Shown one piece after another: positions 1 through 13,672 of a DNA stretch of 64,000 bases. The notes beneath the pieces were generated by a model. That model was given only the letters and a program-made list of their open reading frames with translations. It searched no databases and had not been told where the DNA came from. Every line of letters starts with the position of its first letter. Position 1 is the first letter of the stretch. Made by a program: the position numbers and the translations under genes. Source of the DNA: Paraspadella gotoi (lineage: Eukaryota > Chaetognatha); contig CM119265.1 in assembly GCA_051294375.1 (NCBI GenBank), positions 14,670,963-14,734,962 of the forward strand, in the 5' to 3' direction.

Positions 1-999
1 CCGACAAAAAAAAAAAAAAAATGAACGGAAAAAAATCAGGAATAAAAAAAATATTCGCCAACATAAAACTCCTAGGACCACCGCCGACCCAAGAGAGAGA
101 AATGTTTTCCCTTTTTAACCGGTCTTAACCGTAGTTTTTGACAGATTTTATTGCTTCAGTTTTTCTGGGTGCGTGCCTCTCGGTCCGAATCTAGCCGACC
201 CATTCGATTCCCGCACTCTCTCTCTCTTTCTCTCTTAGCTTTCTATTTAGAGGTTTTGACTCAGCTTTTCTCATTGTTACTTTTGGATGATTTTATTGCT
301 CGCTCTATCCCAATTTTGTTTCGCGCCACGTTTTCGAATTTATCCTTCGATTCTTCATACCGAATGATATAACCTCTTTGCAGGTGATCATTGTGTTTCA
401 GTCAACGGTCGCCATTGACGTTCGTCATCTTTGACTCTTTCACTGTCGTTTCACATGACATCACTCTTTTTTGAGTTCGTTTTTAGCTTTTTTTTCTTAC
501 TCCAGTTTACCCGCCACTTTGTCATTTTAACATTAATATTCAAAACAGTCAGTGTGTGTATATAGTCCTTGCTATCTTCCCCCATTAATATTCTTTTTCA
601 GCGTCCCGTTCGTTGCCGTTCGCCGTCCTTGTCTCGTTCGCCGTCTTATTTTCGTTCGCCGTCGTTCGCCGTCTTCGCCACGGACTCATTCGCTATGCGT
701 GAACGGGAAGCGACGAGCCATGAACCCTCGCCTGGTCTCCCGGGTGCAAAGGAGTGAGGGGAGGAAATAGGGAGAGGGAGAGGGAAGGAGGGGAAATTAG
801 TAAAGTAGGTGTGTGTGTGAAGGGAAAGTGAAGTGGGTGAGGTATATATGAAAATGTGGAGGTAGGTTTTGTAACAACGAAATAAACAATCTGCGATGGA
901 GTGCAATATTAATGTTTTAATTCAAAGCCTGGTTTAACTAAATTAAATCTGTTAGGTCATAGGTGAGAAATTGTTTAAATCGAGCGATGAGTGGAAATC

Positions 1000-1077
1000 G
1001 AAGAGTGGAAAAGCGAAAGTGAAGAGTGGAAAAGCGAAGGTGAAGAGTGGAAAAGCGAAGGTGAAGAGTGGAAAACG
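1000..1077. repeat. 21-bp tandem repeat, about 3.7 copies
   Basis: A 21-base unit beginning GAAGAGTGGAAAAGCG is repeated four times, with units starting at 1000, 1021, 1042 and 1063. The last copy is incomplete. The only internal difference seen is an A/G change near the unit end. Confidence 0.9.
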
Positions 1078-1600
1078 AGTCAGTAAATGGGAGTGAAAAG
1101 GCGGGAGGTGAGAGGAAGGAGGAATTGGTTCGGTCGTAAAGCCTAATAGAGTTAAGTAGTCGCTACGGATCGCTTGGGTTCACTATGGATATGAAAGTGT
1201 TTAAGGTGCAGAGTCGGAGATGGCTGACGAGGGAATAGAATTTCGTAGACTCGAGGAATCGTGGCGTAAAATCATGGGAATTGCGGAAAAATCGCAGAAG
1301 GAACGATTATCAAAGAATGTTCGGAAATTAATATTAACGATTTCATAAAAAGATAATAACTGAATCGATGCGTGACGCATTCGGTGAAACGAATTTTCAA
1401 ATCAACATTCAAATCTTTCTCGTTTTCGTCGTCGTCTTCGTCTTCGTCACGCTCGAGTTCATCGTTCATCCTATCGTCGTCGCTTTGTTTGTCTCGCCTC
1501 TAAACTCTGACGATAAATGCGAAGAAATTCGGACTCGTAGCGACCTCTCGCCGGCCAATTCGAGAAACCGTTCCGGCCCACCGAATAAAATTATGCCAAG

Positions 1601-1602
<2 letters not shown>

Positions 1603-1682
<80 letters not shown>
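1603..1682. repeat. (CT)n microsatellite
   Basis: About 40 uninterrupted CT dinucleotides. A second, interrupted CT tract lies at 2114-2190. The open frames across it (Ser-Leu or Arg-Glu repeats) are artefacts of the repeat. Confidence 0.97.
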
Positions 1683-1692
<10 letters not shown>

Positions 1693-2110
1693 CTCCCTCC
1701 GACCCGATAGCATGAAAACGGAATTTCGAGGTTCCGAAAATGCACCGTTTTCTCTCGCTGTCGTCGTCCGCACGAACGTCGTTTTCATCGTCGTCGTGCC
1801 GCGCGTTATCGTCGTGTCCATCATCGTCGTCATCGTCGTCGTCGATCGGAACGAATGAAGCGTGAAAAGTTTGTTGCAGAGTTTGAGGACAATTCAGCGA
1901 ACTGCGAGGAGGAGCGAGATAGAGAGCGAGCGAGAGAGAGAGCGAGAGAACCTGTGCGCAGACGGTAGGAGAAGAGAAAAAAAGTTTTGGGCTCGACGGC
2001 CAGAAAGGAAAAATAGGTGAAAAGTGAGGAGAAAAAGGGGAAAACGGCGGATAAGAGGGAAAAGTTGTGAGATGATGATGTCAACTTCTTATCAATGGGG
2101 GAGAGAAACG

Positions 2111-2195
<85 letters not shown>

Positions 2196-2684
2196 GCTGA
2201 CAAAGGTATTCGAATGAAAGGTTTGATTCATGTTTAGTATGAATTTGAATTCGACAATTTAAACAGACTTACCTTGTAAATAGGAATAAAGAATTGTCGG
2301 ATCTGTATTTTTACAAGCATCGTGTAGCATATCAGTTTTTTTTTAAAATAGTTTTTATCATTAAAGTCATCGCAACGGTCCTCGTCGTCGTCGTCGTCGC
2401 GGTCATCGTCGTCGTCGTGGTCATCGTCGTCAACATCGTCATCGTCTAAGAAAATGTCCGCGTTGGTCTTCATCCTCCTTCACCCTATTTGTCTCAACTC
2501 GACGCGAAATGATTCGACGGGAAAATGATTCGGGAGAAACGATTCGACCCAAATGATTCGGGCGACTTTCCTTCGCCTCTTTCCTTCGCCTCTTAATCCT
2601 TCGCACCATGAACACCATGAAGACGAGAATCCCATAAAGTCGTCACGGACGATGCTTCCTTTCCTTTTTTTCCTTTTCCTTTTC

Positions 2685-2783
<99 letters not shown>
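2685..2783. repeat. (CTTT)n microsatellite
   Basis: About 25 CTTT units inside a longer pyrimidine-only tract that continues to about 2950. Similar tracts occur at 19,061-19,134 and 63,503-63,550. Confidence 0.95.
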
Positions 2784-3598
2784 TTTTCTTTTCTATCTTT
2801 CTTTTCTTTCTTTTCTTTTTTTTCTTTCTTTCCTTCCTTCTTATCGTTCCTCTATTTTACTCACTTCCCCATTATCTTTATTTTTCTCTCATATTTTTCT
2901 CTCCCATTTTCTTTTTCCTTTTTTCTTTTTCCTCCCTTCCCATCCCTTTCTTTTTCGAGGCCGAGTCTCGAAGGTCATTTCCGTTGAGCGTCACGTCGCT
3001 GACGTCGCACTCTTGTCTCCTTCGTTCCTTGACGACCAATCAAGCGCACGGATCTTCCTTGAGGGGTCATGCCAAGCATTCTAAACCAATCACGGTCCAA
3101 GCTGACGACAACTATGACGTCTCAANNNNNNNNNNNNNNNNNNNNNNNNNNNNNNNNNNNNNNNNNNNNNNNNNNNNNNNNNNNNNNNNNNNNNNNNNNN
3201 NNNNNNNNNNNNNNNNNNNNNNNNNNNNNNNNNNNNNNNNNNNNNNNNNNNNNNNNNNNNNNNNNNNNNNNNNNNNNNNNNNNNNNNNNNNNNNNNNNNN
3301 NNNNNNNNNNNNNNNNNNNNNNCTCTCTCTCTCTCTCTGCACTACGCGCGCATTTGCACCTTTGCACGCAACTCGGGCTCGGATTTTTTCTCGTCGCGAG
3401 CACGGTCGTCCTTGGCGTCGTCGTGGGTTTGTTTGCACAGTGTTTGCACGGAGTGTTTGCATAGCGGCCGGAATGGCTCTTCTCCGCAAACGAAGGCCTG
3501 AATGCGAAAGAGTTTCGGCTTTTGTGTTTCCCCCAATTTACACGTGTTTTTAAACGAGGAAAGAAAGAAAAGGGGATGAGCTGATAGGAGGAATGAAA

Positions 3599-3697
3599 AG
3601 AGCAGAAGATGATGTGACATGATGAGATAAAAGAGCAGAGGATGATGTGACATGACGAGATAAAGGAGCAGAGGATGATGTCACATGACGATTTAAA
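3599..3697. repeat. 33-bp tandem repeat, three copies
   Basis: Three adjacent 33-base units start at 3599, 3632 and 3665. Each carries AGCAGAGGATGATGTGACAT or a near variant. The third unit differs by TGTGACATG to TGTCACATG and by its last bases. No gene context is visible. Confidence 0.9.
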
Positions 3698-5351
3698 AAA
3701 AGCAGGGTTTTTAGATTAAAAAGGACTAAACATAAAACGATGTGAGTAGTAAGAATAGATAAAATGACATATTAGATAAAATATAGGAGAGTCACGGCTC
3801 ACGGCTCTGTGAAATGAAATGATCTCAAAGGTCCGTCTCTCCAAGACATCCTCCCGGAGGAGCTCCTCTTCCAAATGCTTCAATTGCCTACAAGCACCTC
3901 TTCTGAGAATCACCGAGAGACTCGGCGTTGCGGTGACACGACTCCGCTTCCAGCTAAAAGAAGTGACCCTTTTGGAGGAGCCTCTCCAGTTTGAAGAGGC
4001 TGCGCCGTCTCCGGGGCTTTTCGCAGCCGCGAAGCACCCGCTGGGTCTCGCGGCGACCCGCTGGGCCCACGCTCTCTTCAACATCTGTTCTTGCCAGAGT
4101 CTCGACTCGCGGCGAAACCAAAAAAAAAAACGGATTCCAGTGTAGATTTCTAGTCGTCGTTGGTGATGAAAGAAAAACCGAAAAGAACCGTGACAGACTG
4201 TAGAAAAACAAGGTAGCTTTTGTTACGACGAACAAGCGACTACTGTATTAGATCGAGGTACGAAATTAAAACTTAAGTTACTTACGCTTTCCAGGTCAGG
4301 GACAATAATAGAATCTAAAATCGTACGACACGAGGAAATGGAAAATAATGGTTTAACCAATTTTTAAATGGAAATTTATCGGTGAACTACTTGGACTCTA
4401 TTGCCTCAGAAGTGATCTAAAAACTTGGTTGGAGATAATATGCCTTGGAGACGAAAAAAATGAACGAAAGAAAAATAAAAAGAAATAAAGAGACTAAAAG
4501 AAAAGAGAAGAAAAGAAAAGAGAAGAAAAGAAAAGAAAAGAGAGCCGAAAAGAGTTTTGAATTGGCATCGCTCGCGGCGTTTCGGCCTCTCCACTTCAAA
4601 GGTGAAACAAAAATGGAAAAACAAAGAGCGAATCTTTGTCGCGAATCTTCAAACATCAAATCGATTTTCGAGAGGAATTTTTTTTTTCCCATTTTAAGGC
4701 TATTTTTAGAACAAAAGAAAACACTTGATGACGCGAAATTAGAGTTACAAACGACATTCAATCTGTTTAGAAATGTTTAGGTCATAGGATCTTCGAAAAG
4801 AGTCAATTCCCTATCTCTTTTCACGAAAAGACCTTGAGGACCGTCAAAGTTAATCCAAAGCTCTTTTGTTTTGCCTATGATTTGATGAATTCTTTCTTTT
4901 CTTTCGAGGTAATTCCGAGCGACGTACTCTACATCTTTTTTCATTCATCAAATCAACTTTATGATCTTTTACATTCAACTTCTTCAAAACGATCGGGTTA
5001 CCTTCTTTAATTTTAAGTTTACCGACTTCGTTTGTGGTCCTAAAAATTTATCCCCGATGGGTTCGTTTAAATTTTATCGACAGACTTTTCCCCTTAAATC
5101 AATCCAAGACTTTGTTTTCTCGACAAGCGAGAAGAGACTCGGCTACCGGTTACAACGTCTCCCATCTTCCAAAACGACTTTTCCGCGTTTTTCCTCATTT
5201 TTTTTAATTTACACCGAATTCCACACTTTTTCTTTGTCCCTGAAATCGAAAATGGCGACGGCGATCCTTGCCTGTGCTGGGTCGACACGGTCGCCGGCGA
5301 TAGGCCAAAATTAAATTTTAAAGCTCGATAAAAAAATAACTTGACTTTGGA
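3698..5351. other. No recognised gene; one F-box-like short frame
   Basis: Apart from a weak F-box-like frame at 3818-3994 (see findings), I see no supportable exon. There is an AAAGA-rich tract at about 4490-4545. AT-rich sequence continues to the 25-N gap at 5352-5376. Confidence 0.5.
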
Positions 5352-5376
5352 NNNNNNNNNNNNNNNNNNNNNNNNN

Positions 5377-7625
5377 AAAGAGAGAGTTTACTCATAACAT
5401 TGATGCAAGGTACTTCTTGAAATTTTCGCAGGACGACGCGAAAGAACTTTTATCATAAATATTTTAATTTTGTATTTAAAAGTTATACATACTACACTAA
5501 ATAATAACGGCCTGATAAAGCTAGTCTGTGATGATAATTATAGATGATATTATATATAGATATATAGTGGTAAATATAAACTTAAGAGTAGGACAAGAAA
5601 TTCTGTCAACTCGAGATAGATATATAGAGTGGTAAGTCGTTGGCGAGACCAGAAAATAGAGATATGACGCATTGTATTGAATAGAGATAAGCGATGGTTA
5701 GTAAGGTAAGGTAAGGGAGGGTAGAGAGAGAGACCGAACGAGGTAACAAAAGACGTTTTGACGCCCCTGGCCTTCGACCGCCTTGAATGTGCCCCCTGCT
5801 TCCCATATACAGTTGTTACGTAAGTGATAGACCCGTTTTTGATGTTTGATATATGATAAATACTATAAATGATAATTAATAAGTTTTATAAAGTTATTAA
5901 CTCAGAGATTTATTTGAAACCGGATATATAGTATTTGAAGTAACCCTCAACAGAGAGAACTTATGAAATTGGTTACAGACCAATACAAAAATTATTCCAT
6001 TCATATTATAATAAAGCTATCTTGTCCCTGACTTTTGACAGCTTTGAGTGAGGATTTGGTATCACTCTTACAAGAATATGAGTTATGCAAAGCTTTTCAT
6101 GATATATATATAGTTTATTTACTCCCAGAGAACCTAGATATCCTTATAGAGTGGATATAATATTTCAAGAATGTTTCAATTGTATGTCGAATGAATGATT
6201 ATTTTTACGGGAGTAATGATTCAGAAAAGATATAATTTTGAAATTCTTAAAAAGATGAACGGATTGTTCTTAAAAAATGAGGCGAAAACAGGGCCGAGAT
6301 GTAGTTGAAAGAGCGATGAAGTCAGGGTCCAACGATCCGCTCCATTATCCGTCGATCCCTCGATCCGTCATCAATCCGTTTGGTCGACACAATCATTTTT
6401 TTTGTCCCTTGTCTCCGCGGGAGAGCAGAGAGAGAGAGAGAGAGAGTAGAGGAGGAGAGAGAGAGAGAGAGAGAGAAGAAAGAGAGAGAGAAGAGAGAGA
6501 GAGAGAGATGAGTGAGAGATGTCCACCTACCGCTTTCGACGAGACACCGGGAGGACACGCTCTCCAGGGGCGGGTAGAGGTTCTCGAAAGACGCACCCTC
6601 AAACAAAAAACATTTGCCTGAGAAGACGCTGTAAAATTCCGGTCGTTTTTAACGAGACTCTTCCTTTTTTCGTTCTAACCAGAATAAACGGAATCGGCTC
6701 TTCGGAACTAATCGCCTCCCGAAATCGGGATTTTATTCTCTTTACTTTAAGGAGTTCCTCTTTTTTTCATTTCTCGTTTGCGGCCGTTTTGCGGTCCGCC
6801 CTCGAGACGAAATTTAACGACGGTTTTTAATTCGGGGCAGCGAATTTGCGATAAAAGTGCCGATCGAACCGTTTTTATTTACCGGTGGGTCCCTATCCAA
6901 CGTCTTTATAACCGTTTTTTTATTTCACTCGTGGATCCTTAACTCCGCCCTTATCGCCGAGGTTTAACTGTCTGCGCGAAAAGTCATGAAATTGACCTGC
7001 GCGGAAAGTCGTAACTTATTAAAAGAATAAACTTATTATGTATTTTGTTTCGATCTTGGAAAAGTTGATCGGGGAGAAAGAGGGAAGAAACCCTAGGAAG
7101 CCTTCATTCATCGCTCGCGCTCACTACTCGCTCTCTCGATTGAAATGGCTGTGAAGTCCTTGTCGACAAAATGGTACTTTCATCAAAGAAAAATTACGAC
7201 CGAACGTTCATCCCCCCGTTTAAACCTCATAATCGAGGGAACGCGATTTAGGGGGGGACGACGCGATACGACGACGACGACGACGACAACGCGACGACGA
7301 AAGGAAGTGTCCTCGAACATAGTTTTTCGTTTTTTGAAAGAGAAACATGCAACGGTTTCGAGATCAATTTGTCAACTTAAAACGTTAGATATAAAAATCG
7401 GTTTAACGTGAAAGGAATGAAGACGATGAAGACGATGAAGATGACATCGACGATAACGAAGCACGACAAAGAAAGGTTGACGATTTGATGGAAAGATAAG
7501 GTCGCCGATTAGGAGCAGTCTAAGCGCTTGAAGGAGGATATGCCTTCCCTGGGATCCGAAGGGTTCTTTAGTGCAGTATTCTTTAAATTTCTTCTCTCGG
7601 AGCTTTTATATTCTCTTTTCTCCCG

Positions 7626-7674
<49 letters not shown>

Positions 7675-10117
7675 ATCTCTCTACCTCTCTCTCTCTCTCT
7701 CTCTCCTCTTCTCGCTTCGCTCCTCTCTCTCTCTCTCGCATGCCTGCTCTCTCCACTCTCCTCTCTTCTCCACATGCTCTCTCCCTCCTCTAACTTTTTC
7801 GCAGTCCTACGAGGAAATTCCGAGGTAGGGTCCAAAAAGATCGGAAAGGACTTATGATTCTCGTCCGATTCTTTCTTCGCGCGATTTGAAACCAAAAGTA
7901 GTATGGTAAATTATAAAACAGCAGGCAAAAGAATTATCCATTGGAATGTATATTCTAATCTTCTCCATTTTTTTCGCCTTTCTTATATTGCCTAACGAGC
8001 ATGTGAGATGTTTCTCTTCGCCGCAGTCTTGAAAATTGTGTGTTAAGGATGCTGCATGTGATAGCGATCGGGTGGAAAAAAATCTACAACATCTGCGATT
8101 TAAAATCTCAAGAGTAATAATATAATAATATATGAAATAATAATATAATAATAATAATAATATATAATAATATAATAATATGATAGATAATAATAATAAT
8201 AAATAATAATAATAAACATTAAAATCCTAAGAAAAAATTAGGAAAAAGTTAAATTTTAAAAAAAAACTGAAAATCAGGCAACTGGATCCTCAGTGGAGAG
8301 GAAACCAATTCTTCGGTGGCGTCGGCAAAGCGGCCCGCGAGGTTGGCGGCAGCGGCAGCGGCAGCGGCAGCGGCAGCGGCTGCCGCGACTGAAAAAAAAA
8401 ATTAGAAAGAGAGACGCCAATTTGAATGGGAAAGTTGTTTGCAAGGATAGATGATCTATTTTATATATAATGAATTAATCGTTCAGTAATAAAATTTCAC
8501 GATTTGTACATTTCGTTGACTCATAAAATTTCTTTTTCTTTCTTTCCTTCGTCACTTAACTTTAAAAAAAATTTTGATTTCAGACATTTTTTTCATTTTT
8601 CATTTCATTATCAACGAAATCAAAGGGAATCTATTTATCGTTTTTTTTTTTGAGGTTGCATTTAAAAAATTAGATGAGCCTCCCCGTATTTTTATTACGT
8701 TTTGGCTCTTTATTGTATTTGTTTTTTTTTTTCGCGACGATTCTAAAACCGTCAAGCATTTTTGCGAAGGTCGTGGATCCGTTGATGAATCGATCTCGAT
8801 GGAGCTGCGAGCGGAGCAACAGAGAACAATGCCTCGAAACAAGACGAAACGAGGAGAAAACAAGACGCTGTACAAGAAATGTCCTTTGTAAATTTCTTTT
8901 GGAACGAATCTCGCTGAAAAGGGGTAAATCTAGGAAATTGTTTCAATGAAATATCTACATTCGCTCGTCCCTGTGGTCCGGATGTGATCGAGTCTTGTCC
9001 TTTTCAAATTTATTTTCATGGCCGCGTCCTTTGTAATTAAAAAAAAAATAAGTTTCGTGGGATTAATTATCTAAACGTCGATTTTTTTGTTCTAATTTTT
9101 TCGTCATCTTATATTTCTTAGCATCGTCGTCGTCGTCGTCGTCGTCGTTCTTCGATTTCACGGTGATAAAGTAAACCTAGAAATTCGAACTAAAAATAAT
9201 AATTGAGAAAAGGAGAAAAAGAAAAACAATAAAAAAAAAAGAATGAAAGAAAGTGAAAGAAAAAAAGAAATTGATGAGGATGAAAAGTCCAAAACTAAAT
9301 TGGAATGCGCAACAGATTAAAAACTCGTTTTAAACCAGTTTGGAAGGTGGAAACCCGCCGAGACGGACCATATCGTTCCGACTTAAAATCCTCGTTTTCT
9401 CTTGCTCTCCTCAGCCTCTCATCTCTCTCTCTCTCTCTCTCTCTTCTCATTCTCTCTCTCTCTCTCTCATCTCTGTCTTTCTTCTCTCTCTCCTCTCTCT
9501 GCGTCCTCTATTCCCCCTAACTCTCCCCCCGTTTTTCTTTCTCTTATAATTTCTCTCTGTCGTCTTTGATTTCTGTCTCCAACCTTGGGCCTTCGTTTTT
9601 GGGCTTCGGTTTGGTCTTTTTTTTTCTTTTTCGTTCGAATAAGATGTTAATGAGTTTGTTTAATTTCGTTCGAGCGTAAATCTTTTTTTCCCTTTGATCA
9701 TCGAAAAGCAAAAATAACAAAAAAATAGTGAATTATTCTACTCGGCCGAACCGAGAAGAGATTGTGTAAAAATCGAAAGCGAAAAACAAATAAACAAAGA
9801 CGTAATTTCGATCGTCGAGAATTTGATTTCTTCATCTTCCTTTTCGGGTCGGCGTCGGATCGGCGTCGCAGCGACGTCGGCAACTGAGTCGCATCGGTGA
9901 TGGGATTCCGAACCGAAATTGTCGCGTCATTTTCGACGCGCGAAACTTGAAAATTCGCTTCTTTCTTTTTTCCCTTTCTTTTTTTTCTCTCTGAACTTTT
10001 TTAATTTTCAACTTCCTCCCCGTTTTTTCGCTTCATTGAGAAAAAATAATAAAGGTGACTCCTGAATCGGGATTTAATTTAAATTAATTTCGAATGTTTT
10101 TCTCGAGGAAATGAAAA
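5377..10117 (+). repeat. Left arm of 9.4 kb imperfect palindrome
   Basis: This arm is the reverse complement of 10,277-14,783, with scattered substitutions and 1-2 base indels. Matching anchors run through the whole arm: 5377-5537 against 14,618-14,780, 6290-6340 against 13,745-13,790, 8325-8395 against 11,960-12,045, 9305-9555 against 10,840-11,092, and 10,055-10,117 against 10,277-10,342. The arm starts directly after a 25-N gap, and the homology stops there. It contains no recognisable gene. Its contents include GA (6424-6510), CT (7621-7735) and ATA (8107-8216) microsatellites and a GCGGCA run (8345-8385). Confidence 0.9.
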
Positions 10118-10128
10118 AGTTGAACGAA

Positions 10129-10163
10129 GGAGAGAGAGAGAGAGAGAGAGGAGAGAGAAAAGA

Positions 10164-10199
<36 letters not shown>

Positions 10200-10203
10200 T
10201 GAG

Positions 10204-10248
<45 letters not shown>
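10129..10248. repeat. (GA)n tract at palindrome centre
   Basis: An interrupted GA microsatellite occupies most of the unpaired spacer (about 10,118-10,276) between the two arms. Confidence 0.9.
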
Positions 10249-10249
<1 letters not shown>

Positions 10250-12129
10250 ATCTCCGTAGCCGATAATTTCGTTTTGTTTTCATTTCCTCGAGAAAAAACA
10301 TTCGAAATTAATTTAAATTAAATCCCGATTCAGGAGTCACCTTTATTATTTTTCTCAAATGAAGCGAAAAAACGGGGAGGAAGTTGAAATTAAAAAGTCA
10401 GAGAGAAAAAAAGAAAGGGAAAAAAGAAAGAAGCGAATTTTCAAGTTTCGCGCGTCGAAAATGACGGCGACAATTTCGGTTCGAATCCCATCACCGATGC
10501 CGACTCAGTTGCCGACGTCGCTGCCGACGCCGATGCCGACGCCGACCCGAAAAAGGAAGATGAAGAAATCAAATCTCGACGATCGAAATTACGTCTTTTG
10601 TTTATTTGTTTTCGCTTTCGATTTTTACACAATCTCTTCTCGAGTTCGGCCGAGTAGAATAATTCCACTATTTTTTTTTTATTTTTGCTTTTCGATGATC
10701 AAAGGGAAAAAAGATTTACGCTCGAACGAATTAAACAAACTCATTAACATCTTATTCGAACGAAAAAGAAAAAAAAAGACCAAACCGAAGCCCAAAAACG
10801 AAGGCCCAAGGTTGGAGACAGAAATCAAAGACGACAGAGAGAAATTATAAGAGAAAGAAAAACGGGGGGAGAGTTAGGGGGAATAGAGGACGCAGAGAGA
10901 GGAGAGAGAGAAGAAAGACAGAGATGAGAGAGAGAGAGAGAGAATGAGAAGAGAGAGAGAGAGAGAGAGAGATGAGAGGCTGAGGAGAGCAAGAGAAAAC
11001 GAGGATTTTAAGTCGGAACGATATGGTCCGTCTCGGCGGGTTTCCACCTTCCAAACTGGTTTAAAACGAGTTTTTAATCGTTGCCATTCCAATTAGTTTT
11101 GACTTTTCTATCCCTTCATCAATTCTTTTTTTTCTTTCATTTCTTTCTTTTTTTTTATTGTTTTCTTTTTTCTCCTTTTTCTCAATTATTATTTTTAGTT
11201 CGACTTTTAGTTTGACTTTATCACCGGAAATCGAAGAACGACGACGACGACGACGACGACGATGAAGAATATAAAGACGAAAAATTAGAACAAAAATCAC
11301 GTTTAGATAATTAATCACGAAACTATTTTTTTTTTATTACAAGGACGGGCATGAAAATAAATTTAAAAGACAAGACTCGATCACATCCGGACACAGGAGA
11401 GCGAATGTAGATATCATTGAAACAATTTCCTAGATTTATTCCCCCTTTTTCAGCGAGATTCGTTCCAAAAGAAATTTACAAAGGAATTTCTTGTACAGCG
11501 TCTTGTTTCTCCTCGTTTCGTCTTGTTTCGAGTCTTGTTTTCTCTTGTTGCTCCGCTCGCAGCTCCATCGAGATCGATTCATCAAACGGATCCACGACCT
11601 TCGAAAAATCTTGACGTTTTAGAATCGTCGCGAAAAAAAAAATACAATTAAAGAGCAAAAAACGTAATAAAATAGCGGGAGGCTCATTAATTTTTAAATG
11701 CAACCTTCAAAAAAAAACGATAAATGATTCCCTTTGATTTCGTTGAAATGAAATGAAAAATGAAAAAAATGTCTGAATCAAATTTTTTTTTAAAGTTAAG
11801 TGACGAAGGAAAGAAAGAAAAAGAAATTTATGAGTCAACGAAATGTAACAAATCGATGAATTTATTACGTGAACGATTAATTCATTAATATATAAAATAG
11901 ATCATCTATCCTTGCAACAACTTTCCATTCAAATTGCGTCTCCTTTCTAATTTTTTTTTTCAGTCGCGGCAGCCGCTGCCGCTGCCGCTGCCGCTGCCGC
12001 TGCCGCCAACCTCGCGGCCGCTGCCGACGCCACCGAAGAATTGGTTTCCTCTCCACTGAGATTCCAGTTTGCTGATTTTCAGTTTTTTTTTTAAATTTAA
12101 CTTTTTCCTAATTTTTCTTAGGGATTTTA

Positions 12130-12132
12130 ATG

Positions 12133-12222
<90 letters not shown>
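12130..12222. repeat. (ATT)n microsatellite
   Basis: About 30 uninterrupted ATT triplets. The equivalent place in the other palindrome arm (8107-8216) is an irregular mixture of ATA, ATAT and AATA units. Confidence 0.95.
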
Positions 12223-12225
<3 letters not shown>

Positions 12226-12527
12226 TCTGAGATTTTAAATCGCAGATGTGTAGATTTTTTCACCCGATCGCTATCACATGCAGCATCCTTAACAACCAAT
12301 TTCAAGACTGCGGCGAGAGAAATCTCCTCACATGCTCGTTAGGATATAGAAGAGGGAAAAAAAGGAAAGAAATTGAAAATACTAAATTCAAAATGGAAAT
12401 TCTTTTTGCCTGGTTTATAATTTACATACTACTTTGGTTTTCAAATCGCGCAGAAAGAATCGAGCGAAATCATAGTCTCGACTTTTTGACTCGGAATTTT
12501 CACTCGGAAAAAAGTAGAGAGGGAGAG

Positions 12528-12561
<34 letters not shown>

Positions 12562-13635
12562 AAAGAATGTAAAAGCTCGAGAGAAAAAATTTAAAGAATA
12601 CTGCACTAAAGGAATCCCTCCGGATCCCAGGGAAGGCATATCCTCCTTCAAGCGCTAGACTGCTCCTAATCGTCGACCTTATCTTTCCATCAAATCGTCA
12701 ACCTCTTTGTCGTCTTCGTTATCGTCGATGTCATCTTCATCGTCTTCATCGTCTTCATCCTTTCCACGTTAAACCGATTTTTATATCTAACGTTTAAGTT
12801 GACAAATTGATCTCGAAACCGTGCATGTTTCTCTTCAAAACGAAAACTATGTTTCGAGACACTTCCTTTGTCGTCGTCGTCGTCGTCGTCTTCGTAGTCG
12901 TCGTCGTCGTCGTCGTCGTAGTCGTCGTCGTCCCCCCCTAAATCGCGGTTCCTCTCGATATTGAGGTTTAAACGGGGATGAACGTTGGTCATAATTTTTC
13001 TTTTGATGAAAGTCCATTTGTGACAAGGACTCGCGTCCATTAATCAAGACGAGTATGACGACGACGATGAATGAAGGCTTCCTAGGGTTTCTTCCCTCTT
13101 TCTCCCCGATCAACTTTTTCCAAGTCGAAAAAAAATAATAATAAGTTTTATTCTTTTAATAAGTTACGACTTTTCCGCGCAGTCAATTCATGACTTTTCG
13201 CTGAGACAGTTAAACCTCGGCGAAAGGGGCGGAGTTAAGGATCCACGAGTGAATAAAAAACGGTTATAAAGACGTTGATAGGGACCCACCGGTAAATAAA
13301 AACGGTGATCGGGACTTTTATCGCAATTCGCTGCCGAATTAAAAACCGTCGTTAAATTTCGTCTCGAGGCGGACCGCAAACGGCCGCAAACGATGAAATG
13401 AAAAAAGAGGAACTCCTTAAAGTAAAAGAGAATTAAAATCCCGATTTCGGGAGGCGATTAGTCCGAAGAGCCGATTCCGTTTATTCTTGGTTAGAACGAA
13501 AAAAGGGAAAGAGTCTCGTAAAACGACCCGGATTTTACAGCGTCTTCTCAAGGAAATGGTTTTTGTTGAGGGTGGTCTTTCGAGACTTACCCGCCCCCTG
13601 GAGAGCGTGTCCTCCCGTCTCGTCGAAAGCGGTGG

Positions 13636-13672
<37 letters not shown>

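Larger units (their letters stand above)
1..3125. other. Gene-poor repeat-rich stretch
   Basis: I find no convincing exon here. Long open frames over the CT, CTTT and GTC tracts encode only Leu/Ser, Arg/Glu, Phe/Leu or Asp runs and are low-complexity by-products. The stretch contains GTTCGCCGT-like repeats (about 606-680), a 21-bp tandem repeat (1000-1077), two (CT)n tracts, GTC-rich DNA (2379-2455) and a (CTTT)n tract. It ends at an N gap at 3126-3322. Confidence 0.6.

Noticed and set aside
1368-2231. Long frames rich in Ser-Leu or Arg-Glu across CT/GA tracts (also at 7509-7895, 16089-16421, 20887-21487, 51143-51955, 63,100-63,249)
   Set aside because: They exist only because dinucleotide repeats lack stops in several frames. 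Their flanks have no splice sites or homology.
2379-2455. GAC/GTC triplet tracts as poly-Asp coding exons
   Set aside because: They occur throughout non-coding parts of the window (for example 7269-7287, 12,862-12,935, 21,590-21,621, 42,840-42,965, 60,160-60,186) without flanking exon signals.
2553-2987. 144-codon Phe/Leu/Ser-rich frame, resembling a membrane protein
   Set aside because: It is the translation of the (CTTT)n tract and pyrimidine-rich DNA. The same is true of 28,752-29,267 over (CTTC)n.
3599-3697. 33-bp tandem repeats as a CRISPR-like array
   Set aside because: The units are contiguous with no spacers, and the context is eukaryotic.
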